Origin: Talinum fruticosum
Taxonomy: Eukaryota > Streptophyta > Magnoliopsida > Caryophyllales > Talinaceae
NCBI GenBank assembly: GCA_021018815.1
Contig: JAITYX010000003.1
Coordinates: 3,520,501-3,584,500, forward strand
Direction of reading: 5' to 3'
DNA length: 64,000 nt
Below, piece by piece: positions 1-10,029 of the stretch. Each line of letters opens with the position of its first letter. Within the stretch, counting starts at the first letter, position 1. Under the pieces are notes generated by a model, which did not search any database, had not been told where the DNA came from, and saw nothing but the letters and a program-made list of their open reading frames with translations. Made by a program: the position numbers and the translations under genes.

Positions 1-976
1 TCTCTTCGAACACCAAAAACGAGCTATGTATGCTGATGTTAGTAATTTGGTAATTGATACAATGATGGAAAATGAGTTCGAAAATTGGTTCGGAGGAGCT
101 GTGAGTATCATATATTAGAACTTAGTGATCATTAAAATGGGTTCTTCAATTTCAATGAACTAAATTATATTATGTTATTGACACAAATTCACTGTTATCG
201 AGTATATAATGATGAAAAGCATGTTTACATGATGCAATTAGCTCAAGGACCTTTAAGGAGAGTGAAAACATGGACAACATACACGGTGAATAGAATGTTA
301 TTTCATACCGAGGCTCGAAATGAAGGGAGGATGACCTTCAATTATGGTGTTTATGTGAAAGGAATTGGTGGAGGACATGTTGAAAAAATTACTATGGCAT
401 TTTGCAAGAGGTAGTTGAAGTCGAATACGTAAGGGAACCAATAAAAAGGTGTATGTTGTTTAGATGCGATTGGTTTGACCCTAGTCATCCTCGGGGTACT
501 CGGTGCCATAAATTTAGTTCGTACGTTGAAGTGCATCGTAAAGGCGCTATCGTAAGTACAATCCTTTCATATTTGCTGGTATTACAACTCAAGTGTATTA
601 TATGTCATATCCACAAGGTATCCCCAGAGAAAAAATGAGTTGGTCCGTCGTAGCGGCAGTAAAACCAAGGGCCGAGTTGATGACCAATATACTATTCTTC
701 TTGCATTCTAAAAGGATAGTATGGGCACAGATCGATCATATTATGGAAACTTTGCTGGACACTTTGGTTGATAACTCAATATCAGCCGAAGAACTAGTTG
801 ATGATATGCTTTTAAACCAACAAGATGGGATTGAGGATGCTAGTGAAGAAGAGGATGGTCAAGAATATGATGAAGGTGAATGGGATGATGATAAAATCAC
901 CGATGAGGAAGAAGAGCATCTCATATGCAATGATGAAGAAGAGGATAGTGAAGAAGAAGATGATGATACTCGATGA
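1..976 (+). pseudogene. TNP2-type CACTA transposase, C-terminal part (DUF4218 end and DUF4216)
   Basis: This is the C-terminal third of the main CACTA transposase, which binds and cuts element ends. An exon tail lies at about 1-118. After a probable intron comes a DUF4216-like block at 148-700, with motifs such as FHTEAR, NYGVYVKG, the VVEVEYV strand, RCDWFDPSHPRGTR and a VYYMSYPQG strand spread over three reading frames. The end is a strongly acidic Asp/Glu-rich tail at about 840-973, stopping at 974-976. Frame changes near 405 and 560-600 could be decayed exon joins or true frameshifts. The N-terminus and catalytic region lie to the left of the window. Family assignment is by eye from motif order. 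Confidence 0.75.
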
Positions 977-1259
977 TGAGGATGACGGCCAATAATATGG
1001 ATGTTGTCACAAATTATGTCTTCTTTTATGTTATTTTATATTGAATCACTTTAATTTATGTTGTAATCAAATTAATTATTACTAATGTATTGAAGGTGAA
1101 CAATTTAGATTGAGTAACGTGTTCTTTCTTAATAAAAGAATATTTATAAAGTTCACTAATGTGTACCTTCTTAATGCTTAATTGAAGGTGCAACTATTTT
1201 ATATAATTTGTCTTTAACCGTTGGATGTTTACTAATGTTTATGTGTTGTTTATGTTAGG

Positions 1260-3138
1260 AATTATAGAACGAGGTAGAGACAGGTCGAAAAGATCAACAA
1301 CTCGGGAAGGGCTAGAAACAACGTCAACATTGATGGTGAAGAGGACAATGTAAATACTTCTAGCCCCCTCCAAACCCTCCTTACATTCAATCTCCTGTAG
1401 GTGGATCACTCTCTCTACACTCCCCTTACAACCAAACTCCTATTGGTGGGTGATTTATCCCAAACCCTCCTTATTTCCAACCTCCAATGGGTACAACTCC
1501 AAACATCTTGCACATCCCTCACATGCAAACTCCAACGGGGAAGGTCTGTATACCTCATTTCCACATTCTCAGCATGCTTCTTTGTACTCGAACCCGCCCC
1601 ATACGTACTCATATAACTAATATGGTATGACATTTATACCATGAATCAACATTGGAGCCGAACAAAGGCCACCACAAAGGCCTAGTAATGTTGGTGCAAC
1701 CGATGCAGGCGATGAGCATGCTAGTGAGCTTGAATCAAGCAATGCTAGTAGCCGATTAAAGATTCGCATTGAGCCAGATGGTGAAGGGTAAGTGTGATAG
1801 TATGTAATAAAATGAAATAAGCTTAATAGAAGAATATTATAACTAACTGTTTTGTAAGTTTCTTGATTAGGTTCTTTCCCATTGATAAAGTGGTGAGCAC
1901 AATTTCCCACATCTTACAAAGCAAGTATGATGGATCATGGCCTACGTGGGGTAAAGTTCCTCGATCACAACGAGATATTTGGTTTTCTAAGTTCAAGGTA
2001 ATGATAAATCTTTAGTTTTCTGAATTTGAGGTAACATAATGACTTATTGGGTATGCTTGAGCATTATATTATATTTTTATAACTTATAAACTACCTTTTC
2101 ATTTATACAGAAATTTTACACTTGGTATCCAGCCGATGAAGTCCAAATCAGATGAAATTTTGAGAAGAAAGAAAGTGATCGATTGAAGGACTTCATGCTA
2201 AAAGCAAGAAAAACTAAAAAAAGCTGATATGGTTGGGTGACAACTACTGGAAAGAGTTATTAGAATACTGGGAAACTGCCGAGTACAAGAAGTTACGTGA
2301 GTAGGCTCGGAAAAACCGCAATGCTGATCAAGGTGGACTTGGTTATCGTTTCATACTTGTGGCTCAATCCCTATGACGGAGCATAAGTGGCGATTGGTAC
2401 ATATCCTTTTAATGATTAGGTATGCAACTACTAACATATTCAAATTAGTAAATTGAATGTCTAATAAATTTTTTATATTTAGATGAAGGAGTTTAAAGGA
2501 GTTCTTCCTCTATCGACCCAACTCTTTTTGCGAACCCACAAGACCAAAACGGACCAATGGATTGACCAGAAATCCAAGGCCATTTATGTGAGTTACCATA
2601 TATATGAAATTTTCAAGTTTTTCAATATAAGGTCTTCTTTGACAACCTTTGATAATTACATGCCTCAAAAATTTATATATTACGCAGGAAAAGTTTGAAA
2701 AAGAATAGGAAGAGTTGTAAAACACTCAACCCACTCCACCTTGTACCGATGATCCCATACTCGGAAGAGGATCCTGTGTCCACCCCTTCACAACATAAGT
2801 TGTGGGTAAAAGCCAATGTGAACAAGAAAGGTCGCATTTATGGACTTGGATCCGAGGCAAAAACTTAAAACACCATGTCCATGTCCTTCAAATCAACGAA
2901 AGTTGCTACTCCAGATGACTCGGATTTGAGAGCAACAATGCAAAACTTAACTTCCGAGTTAAATCAATGGATTGAGCATGCTCGTGTGCTTGGGTTGAAA
3001 AATAGGGAGCTCAAAGAAAAGGTTGAGAGTTTCGTTGGGCCAATAACACGCTTCACTGCATTTATGAAATCTCAGCAAGTATCCGGATCTCACCCTAGAG
3101 CAGTACAAGGACAAGAGGAAGAGGAAGAGGAAGATTGA
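1260..3138 (+). pseudogene. Transposase_24 (Ptta/En/Spm) second ORF of CAC1
   Basis: This is the second CACTA gene, TNPA-like in position and probably a binder of the subterminal repeats. The start region (about 1260-1340) has a basic RGRDRSKRSTTREG stretch, followed by a Pro-rich segment. A conserved block at 1750-2330 includes ILQSKYDGSWPTWGKVP, WFSKFK, WLGDNYWKELLEYW and KNRNADQGGLGY. The exon at 2483-2698 carries MKEFKGVLPLSTQLF and the IDQKSKAIY motif. The 3' exon at 2875-3138 encodes a possible coiled coil (LTSELNQWIEHARVLGLKNR) and ends in an acidic EEEEEED tail. Introns at about 1795-1870, 1998-2110 and 2420-2482 look plausible from AT content and from the CAC2 copy. Several in-frame stops show decay. 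Confidence 0.75.
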
Positions 3139-3390
3139 GGACCCTTAATTCATTATGATCAGAACTTGTGTTTATTGGTGAACAATTTGCAAACTTTTGG
3201 ATTATGTGTTTATGGTTATTTGTGAACTTTTGTATGGTTATTTTTGTGAACTTGTGAAGTGGTTATAAATGTGTTTGGATTGTTTATGGTTGTGAAATGT
3301 ATGTTGGATTTATATATCCAACTTGGAGAAACACTTTGTGTGTGGTGTACATTGTGGCATATGTAAATATCAAATGTAATTGTTACATAT

Positions 3391-3419
3391 GTGAATGTTG
3401 GATTTGTATATCCATTCAC
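3391..3419. repeat. Palindromic hairpin in the CACTA 3' non-coding region
   Basis: An imperfect inverted repeat runs from GTGAATG to ATTCAC with an inner GGAT/ATCC stem. A second short palindrome, TGTAA-TTG-TTACA, lies just upstream, and a related ATGTTGGATT-ATATCCAAC copy is at about 3300-3322. The same hairpin appears in reverse in CAC2 near 22000-22030, so the family keeps it. A 3' end-processing or host-factor role is only a guess. Confidence 0.6.
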
Positions 3420-3469
3420 ATTTTTTGTACTAGGTTGCCAAAAAATAGGAAAAAATAAGGTCGATTTCT

Positions 3470-3855
3470 TACTAAATAGCAACGGAACAGCGACGGAATA
3501 GCGACGGAGCAACGACGGAATAGCGATGGAGCAACGACGGAATTTGTGACATCAGCGACCGATTTCGTGACGTCGGCGACAAAATATCTGAATATTTCAT
3601 CGCTGACTTTAGCGATGGAATGTGATCTTCCATCGCTGATTTCAGCGACAGGATACACATTTCCTTCGCTGATTGGAGCAACTACGGAATGTTGTCCCGT
3701 CGTCGTTCCGTAGCTAATTAGCGACGGATCCGGAAAATTTTGTCACCGATTTTTAGCAACCTTGTAAATAGCGACGGATGTGTTCTATCGCTAATTTCAA
3801 AATTCCTTCGCTATTTTACATTTTTTCATCACTATTCGTCAATTTTCTAGTAGTG
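3470..3855. repeat. CAC1 subterminal repeats and right terminal inverted repeat
   Basis: Repeated units built on GCGACGGA, and their reverse TCCGTCGC/TTCCATCGCTGA, fill this stretch in both orientations and end at the terminal CACTACTAGAAAA (minus strand). In CACTA elements such arrays bind the TNPA-type protein. CAC2 carries the same repeats at both of its ends. Confidence 0.85.
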
Positions 3856-3858
3856 ATT

Positions 3859-4516
3859 ATTTGAGTTTTATATGATGATAATTTAATTATGATTATTATT
3901 TCTATGGTTTATACATGTTTTTCAATATATTTATTTCCTATCTCATTTCTATATTATGAGCCTGTAGATTAACATAAAAATTATGCAATTGAGCTTATAA
4001 GTTATAGTTAATTGAATAAATTATGCTAGAGAATAGATGAATTATGAGTAAATAGAATAGCCCATGCTAAATCACTAGATAAATTATATCAAATTGATTG
4101 CTATAATTCATCCTTTTGAATTTTTGACCTATTGCTTGTAGTTTAGATTGCATAAGAGACTAAGTAAATCCCCAATTAGAACTTATAGAGCAATTGTAAG
4201 TAAATGGGTAAGTCTCAGCCCTACATCATCTTTGATTTAATATCTCTTTGTTTTTTGGGGCTGGTTTATTTAACTTAAATTTATTATATTAATTTTATAA
4301 TTAAACTCGTTGTTCAATATTATTTATTTATTTGATTAAGTAAAAGTTAATTTTAAATTACAATTGTTCTTGGTGGGACACAACTCCAGAATACTTATTT
4401 GGCTATAACCACCTTGTACTCTTGCACGTAAGTCAGATTTTTAAACCGAACATAAAATCCACATCGGTATACTAGTAATTCAACGGACAAGTAACAATGT
4501 TTACTTTGTAAGTATG
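3859..4516. other. AT-rich unassigned flank between CAC1 and S1
   Basis: No ORF of note, RNA gene or recognisable transposon end was seen. This may be host intergenic DNA or an unrecognised old element. It continues on the far side of S1 after 53218, because S1's target duplication joins the two sides. Confidence 0.5.
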
Positions 4517-4521
4517 CTACC
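4517..4521. repeat. Target-site duplication of S1, left copy (CTACC)
   Basis: CTACC directly abuts the left LTR and recurs at 53214-53218 next to the right LTR, marking the original 5-bp target of the outermost Sirevirus. Confidence 0.85.
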
Positions 4522-5962
4522 TGAAGCATTCCTTTCGGAAAGGTTAAGTCACCCTAGAGGGGGTGAATAGAGTGATGAAAGAAATTCCCATATTAACATA
4601 GTTTTTGCAAATCAAACACTTAGAAAACAATTTCAAGTCTAGATTGGACTCGAAACATACAAGACACAAAAATTACGTGGAAACCCTCCCGAGGCGGAAC
4701 ACCACGGATAGTGCCAATCCAAGAACTAAGTCAAATCCACTATTTTGAATCAACAAAATATAAGAACCGATCCCTTACAGAATTGTTCCCTTAGACAATT
4801 CTACTACAAGATTTTCCTAAACTCATAAATTCCCTTATCCGATCTAGTACTTCCTAACCGAGATAATCTTTACAGTTAGGCAACAACGAAGCTGAATTAG
4901 CCCTTATATCTCAGTCATGGGACTTAACAGAGAATTGAAAATGTAAGAGTGGTTACAAGACTTTTCTCTTTACAACTTAGAAAGTATAAACTTAAGAGTG
5001 TAATTGTAAGCTAAAGATTGAGAGAGTATGAACTGAGTGAGTGTTCAGCAATGCATTCGTCAATCTTCAAGTCTTGTAGGAAGGCTTCTATTTATACTCA
5101 GCGGGACAGAGTAGCCATTGAGACCGATTCTAGACTTGAGAGCTTCACTAGCCATTGTAACAGCTTAGTTTGAGTCACTCGAGAAAAGGAGTTGTTGCAA
5201 TGTGAACATTGTGCTTAGGCCCTTGGCTTGAAAGGTAGCCCATCCCATTGGTTGTGACTGAAATCTAGAGTGAAACAACCGTTAGAGTCAAAGTTGAAGT
5301 TTATCAGATTTGGTAACAAACAACCACGACACGGTGTCTCGGCCTTGTCTAGAAAAGGTGTTTTTCCACCTGCTAGTGTTTAATAGTTAGAAGCTGGTTG
5401 CTTTACCTTTTCAAAATAAGATTAAAATACTTTAATCAACCTAAAAAAGCAAATCAAAGTGGTACTCAAAGTATGAAAATACTTTGGGCCAAGATTAAAC
5501 AAGGATAATAATTAAATCATAATAATTAAGCACCTAATTATCCTTAACTTGAAAGAATGGAATTTTCTGAGTCTAATATTCAATAGGTTCAAATTCCATC
5601 TTGAGTCAATCCTTTAAGTGATCGAGTTATTAGGATTGAATAAGCGAAATGCATAAACTTGATAAGGTAAATAATTTCATTCAATAAACTGACTTAGAAT
5701 AAAGAATTAATGTAGTAATTAATTTTCAATTAGATCATTAAGTTAGTGCTCAGAATATGAAGTGTTTGTGAAATTATTTACTCATACCAACTGTCCGAGT
5801 TGTGTCCGAGTGGGTCAAAAATCCAGTGAGGTGTGTTCTACTCAAGAGATGCTTTCGAGTAGGTCGAGACAGTAATAAAAACTTAAGGATGAGTTTCTTA
5901 AAGACTTAGAATGATTTGAAATCAAAACTATAGAGAGATAGAGAGTTATACCTGAGTCTTTA
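4522..5962 (-). repeat. S1 3' LTR
   Basis: It runs from TGAAGCATTCC at the outer end (TGAAGG in sister LTRs) to GAGTCTTTA next to the PPT. It shares long runs with 51787-53213, including the AAGTCACCCTAGAGGG block, the AAATCCACTATTTTGAAT block and the TCTAATATTCAATAGGTT block. In minus orientation the normal TG start has become TA at both LTRs. It contains a TATA box at 5088-5096. Confidence 0.85.
5088..5096 (-). promoter_or_regulatory. TATA box of the S1 3' LTR
   Basis: The minus strand reads TATAAATAG. The same motif in the same context (GGCTTCTATTTATA on the plus strand) occurs in all four Sirevirus LTRs here, which supports it as the LTR promoter core. Confidence 0.65.
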
Positions 5963-5975
5963 ATCTCCCCTTTTT
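5963..5975 (-). other. S1 polypurine tract
   Basis: The minus strand reads AAAAAGGGGAGAT directly before the 3' LTR. This is the expected plus-strand DNA primer site and fixes the inner LTR boundary at 5962. Confidence 0.75.
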
Positions 5976-6820
5976 AATGAAAGGCATTCCATACTTAAGA
6001 TAGAAGCTAAAAGTTCAAAGAGTTAAGTTTTCACAGACATTGTGATATAAAGTATATCGAGCAAAAATATTAGAGAATTTTGATCATGTATATCTCGAGA
6101 GAATAATATCAAGATTTTATGAGCACGTATCAAAGTAGAAATATAACATATTAGAGTAAAGATGAAACATGAATGATACAACTCATTTATGCTCAAAAAT
6201 AGAGAAATTTCATTGAAGCTTAGAAAGTAGCATATAGAAATACTTAAAAAAAAAAACTTAAAGAAACTCCCCTAAGCCAAACATTTATCTTTTTCTCTCC
6301 CCTATCCATTTCATTAAAAATAAAGAAGGGAGATATTAACAGAAAAGTACAAAGATGTTGGACCAAAAATTTGAAATTAAGAGCGAGATGGAGCGAGTGA
6401 GTGTTGAGGAAGAAGAACAGGGGCCTCTCCTACATCTATAGCCTTATGTAGATGCAGCTAGGCGAGGTGGTAAGAGTAGAGGTAAGTGAGGGACTTGAAG
6501 TGCACTCCTGCGAAGTAGAGGTTGTATATCTTCCGGTTCTTCTTCTAAGCCCTCAACCCTTCAGCTTGAGGTTGTTGAACAGAGGAGGGGGCCTTAGGCT
6601 GGCCTGCATGTCCACCTTTTTCGAGACAAACTGCGTATAATATGAGGAGATCACCTCGGGTTCTTTTTCCCCTTGGCCAACTCTAGTTCCTGACTTAGAT
6701 CGGAAGAGCTTGAGGACTCTAAGGAGGATGCTTCTTCAGGGTGAGGTTCCGAGTCCTCGGTTCCTTTGGATCTTCTCTCTTAGACGCGGTGTTACTAAAT
6801 GATTCTTAACACATAACATA
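5976..6820 (-). pseudogene. Sirevirus env-like / 3' region remnant, probably an S1-S2 chimera
   Basis: Sireviruses of the Maximus/SIRE type carry an env-like ORF between RNase H and the 3' LTR. On the minus strand, about 6790 down to 6360, a Ser/Glu/Pro-rich reading frame with stops is seen (for example KGTEDSEPHPEEASS and SSSSDLSQELELAKGKK). 6350-5976 is AT-rich and looks like 3' untranslated sequence. Only one env region is present where the nesting predicts two (S1 and S2), and the S2 3' LTR is missing. Deletion between the two env copies is the simplest reading. No receptor-binding or fusion function is implied. Confidence 0.5.
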
Positions 6821-6858
6821 TAATCATACAAATAAGTTTTCACATAGAAAGCACATAA

Positions 6859-7505
6859 TTATGTGTTTAACATACCAAGCTCATTCCTAATAAAACAAAA
6901 TTGATCCTCACGAAGAGGCTTAGTAAAGATATCAGCTAGTTGAAGATCGGTAGGAATCAAATTTAGTTTAATATCACCTTTCTCAGAATGATCTCTTAAG
7001 AAATGATACCTAACCTCAATATGCTTTGTCTTTGAGTGCTTGAACTGGATTTTTGGTGATGCTAATTGCACTCGATTGTCACACTTGATTGGAACTGATT
7101 TGAAAGAAAGTCCAAGATCTCTCAAGTGTTGTTTTATCCATAGAATCTGAGCACGGAATGCCCCAGCTGTAATATACTCAGCCTCGGCGAGTTGATAGAG
7201 CTACTGAGTTTTATTTCTTTGAGTGCCAAGATATTAGGGATTGACCTAAAATTGGCAAGCTCCTGAAGTGCTCTTTCTATCAACTTTATATCCAGCTAAT
7301 CAGCATCTGAGTATCAAGTGAGGGTCGGTTGTAAGTCTCTTGAGTACCACGGACCTAAATTATGAGTCCCTGCAAGATATCTAAATATTCTCTTCACCGC
7401 AATGAGATGTGATTCTTTGGGATTAGCTTGAAATCTTGCGCATAGACAGACACTAAACATTATGTCTGGTCTACTTGAAGTAAGATATAGCAAAGATCCA
7501 ATCAT
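6859..7505 (-). pseudogene. S2 RNase H (Ty1/copia)
   Basis: RNase H removes the RNA template during reverse transcription. The stretch from 7505 has GSLLYLTSSRPDIMFSVCLC, IAVKRIFRYLAGT and the LTGYxxADxAG region (degraded). The stretch from 7125 contains LKDLGLSFKS-like sequence, CDNRVQLA, SPKIQFKHSKTKHIEVRYHF and LADIFTKPL, ending in ELGM at the stop near 6859. The middle (7126-7313) is frameshifted, including an STAEAEY-type motif spoiled by a stop. Confidence 0.8.
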
Positions 7506-7572
7506 ACCTAGATAGAGTTTCTCATCTATTGCTTTACCTTTCTCGTCCGAGTCAAGTTTTATGCTTCGTTGC

Positions 7573-8330
7573 TCATAGGTGTAGCTGCGTGCTTTGCATC
7601 TTGGAGATTATATTTTTAAGCAGCTCCTTTGTGTACTTTGATTGATGGACATATATTCCATCTTTGTCTTGCTTGATTTGTAGACCAAGGAAGAAATTGA
7701 GTTCTCCCATCATACTCATTTGAAATTCTGTCTCATTAACTCGGAAAAGTCTCAACACAGAATTTCATTAGTAACTCCAAAAATTATATCATCAACATAA
7801 ATCCGAGCGATAAGGAAATCTTTCCCTTTGGTTTTTATAAAGAGAGTCTTATCGATCTGACCTCTTCTAAAATCATTTTGAACCAAGAAATTGCTCGAGT
7901 CTTTCGTACCAAGCTCTGGGAGCTTGTTTAAGACTATACAGAGCTTTTTGAAGTTTGAAAACATGATTTGGAAATTATGAGTTTTCAAAACCGGGAGGTT
8001 GCTCAAGATAGACTTCCTCTTCAATAAAACCATTGAGAAAGGCACACTTAACATCCATTTGATATATCTTGATATTCATGCAAGATGCAAATGCCAACAG
8101 GATTCTAATGGCTTCAATTCTAGCAACAGGTGCAAAGGTTTCCCCACAATAAATCCCTTCTTCCTGATTGTAACCTTGAGCCACAAGTCTAGCCTTGTTT
8201 CGACTACCAACCCACCTTCATCTAGTTTGTTCTTGAAAACCCATTTGGTTCCTATAACTGGGTGGTCGGAAGGTCGGTTGGTCGGAGTCCGGACTTGGTT
8301 TCTCTCGAATTGATTAAGTTCTTCTTGCAT
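7573..8330 (-). pseudogene. S2 reverse transcriptase (RVT_2)
   Basis: Read from 8330: the EELNQFERN entry, the [14 protein letters not shown] motif, [30 protein letters not shown], the [27 protein letters not shown] block, and IYVDDIIFG with the catalytic Asp pair at about 7788-7801. Then follow SMMGELNFFLGLQIKQ and the KYTKELLK motif. Three frames are needed, with breaks near 8170-8220, 7975-8050 and 7750, so it is not translatable as one protein. The YVDD core is kept. Confidence 0.85.
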
Positions 8331-8756
8331 GGCCTCTACCCATTTAGGTTAATTTAGGGCCTCTAGTGCATTTTTGGGTTCGAGTTAATGAAATGAATGC
8401 GGTGAATGCACATAGATTTTGAAGAGAAGAACGAGTTCTTACCCCACTTGTTGATATCGGATAATATGTTTTCTAGTGGATGACTAGAAGCATACTTGAA
8501 TGCTCTACTTATTCTCCGATTCCCTATATCTATAGGCTGAACTGCTTGATCTTCGAAGCTTGTTACGAGTGATCTTGTTCATCATTCTCGAGCAGCCTCT
8601 TGAGTTGTCTCATTCCGAGTCACTTCATTCTGAGTGACTTCATTCCGAGCTTGTTGGGTTTGATTCCTGATAGGCTCACTTTTGTCAAGGTCATCATCTC
8701 TGCTGAGCTTCGGATCCGAGAATGATAATTCACTTGGCTTTTCCTGTCCAAGCTCA

Positions 8757-9590
8757 TCAAACACAACGTGGATACTTTCTTCCACTTTTGTTAGTTCTTT
8801 TATTAAAAATGCGATAAGCTTTACTATGAGATGAGTAACCCAGAAAAATACCTTCATCCGACCGAGCATCAAACTTGGTCGAGTCATCCTTACCATTATT
8901 ATGAACAAAGCATTTGCATCTAAAAGGTTTGAAATAGGAAATATTGGGTTTCTTCCCTTTATAGAGCTCGTAAGGTGTTTTCTTTAGTATGGATCTTATG
9001 AGGCATCTATTCAAAATGTAGTTGGCTGTGTTGATCGCCTCAGCCCAGAAATAGTAGGGTAGGTTGTGCTCGATCATTATTATCCTATCTATTTCTTCAA
9101 GAGTTCTGTTCTTTCTCTCCACTACTCCATTTTGTTGAGGAGTTCTTGGTGCTGAGAAGTTGTGAGAGATGCCATTCTTGTCGCAAAACTCGAGAATTCC
9201 GAGTAGTCAAACTCCCTTCCATGGTCCGTTCAAATTCTCTAGATCCGAGTCCGAGACTCAACTTGGATTTTTCTGCAGAGCTTGCTGAACTCCTTGAATG
9301 CTTCATTTTTGTGCTTGAGAAAACACACCCAAGTAAATCGTGAATAAACGTCAATAATAACAAGTACATATGATTTACCTCCGAGGCTCTTAACAGGGAT
9401 TTCACCACATAAGTCCATATGTAGCAGTTCAAGCACCTTGGATGTGGAAACCGTCTTCGATGATTTGAATGATGATCTGACTTGTTTCCCTCTTGTGCAA
9501 GCTTCACAAACTTTGTCTTTCTCGAAAGCACAATTGGGCAATCCTCTGACTAAACCATGAGATGCCAATTTCTTAATAGTATGCATGCTA
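8757..9590 (-). pseudogene. S2 integrase (GAG_pre-integrs and rve core)
   Basis: From 9586: HTIKKLASHGLVRGLPNC and CEACTRGKQVRSSFK form the zinc-binding pre-integrase end. HMDLCGEIPVKSLGGKSYVLV with DVYSRFTWVCFLK carries the first core Asp. After a frameshift near 9100-9240, NRTLEEIDRIIMIEHNLPYYFWAEAINTANY and the TPYELYKGKKPNISYFKPFRCKCFVHN C-terminal block follow, with the catalytic Glu position near NRTLEE. Further C-terminal sequence continues to about 8582, out of frame. Confidence 0.85.
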
Positions 9591-9619
9591 ACATGGCCTA
9601 ATCTACGATGCCATTTCCA

Positions 9620-10020
9620 TGAGTCATCATGAAGTGATGCTTTTAAGCAGGATAGATTTTGACTAGGGTCGAGAGAGGAATAATGTAAGTGTTACCTGAT
9701 CTCTTACCCGAAAGTTTGATCTCATTGGTAGTGTCATCGAAATGTAACATTTGGTTTGAGTGAATCTTACCTCTTGACCTTTATCACATAATTGAGAGAT
9801 GCTGAGCAGATTGTACTTTAATCCTTTGACAAGGTAAACTGGGCTGACCAGATTGCTTCCCTTTCCAATCTTGCCTATCCCAATTATCTTGCCTTTGCTG
9901 TCATCTCCAAATGTGACCTTTCCTCATTTGTACTCTTCTAATTCAGAAAAGAGTCCTGAGTCTCTCGACATATGGCGTGAGCATCCATTGTCAAGGTACC
10001 AGTGTCCTTTTGATCTTTTA
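9620..10020 (-). pseudogene. S2 aspartic protease region
   Basis: The frame reading down from about 10005 shows WYLDNGCSRHM, where Sirevirus proteases normally have D-S-G: here Ser is replaced by Asn. It continues with DSGLFSELEEYK, a stop, then GKVTFGDDSKGKIIGIGKIG and LVKGLKYNLLSISQLCDKGQ. The order matches the copia gag-PR-IN arrangement. The altered DSG and the stop suggest no activity. Confidence 0.75.
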
Positions 10021-10029
10021 CGAGTAACC

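Larger units (their letters stand above)
1..3855 (+). mobile_element. CAC1: CACTA (En/Spm) transposon, 3' part
   Basis: The element enters from the left window edge and ends at 3855. Its last bases, read on the minus strand, are CACTACTAGAAAATTGACG, a CACTA terminus. The 386 bp before the end carry many GCGACGGA-type subterminal repeats. Two gene remnants lie on the plus strand in the usual CACTA order: the C-terminus of a TNP2-type transposase, then a Transposase_24-type second ORF. The second gene is closely mirrored by CAC2 at 22246-24110, so the two belong to one family. The 3-bp target duplication should be ATT (3856-3858), but the left end is outside the window. Confidence 0.88.

Noticed and set aside
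3470..3855. Clustered short repeats considered as a CRISPR-like or satellite array
   Set aside because: Irregular spacing, mixed orientation and position at a CACTA terminus identify them as subterminal transposon repeats. The genome is eukaryotic.
6452..6640. Plus-strand 62-codon ORF
   Set aside because: Antisense to the decayed env-like frame of the Sirevirus, with no motif.
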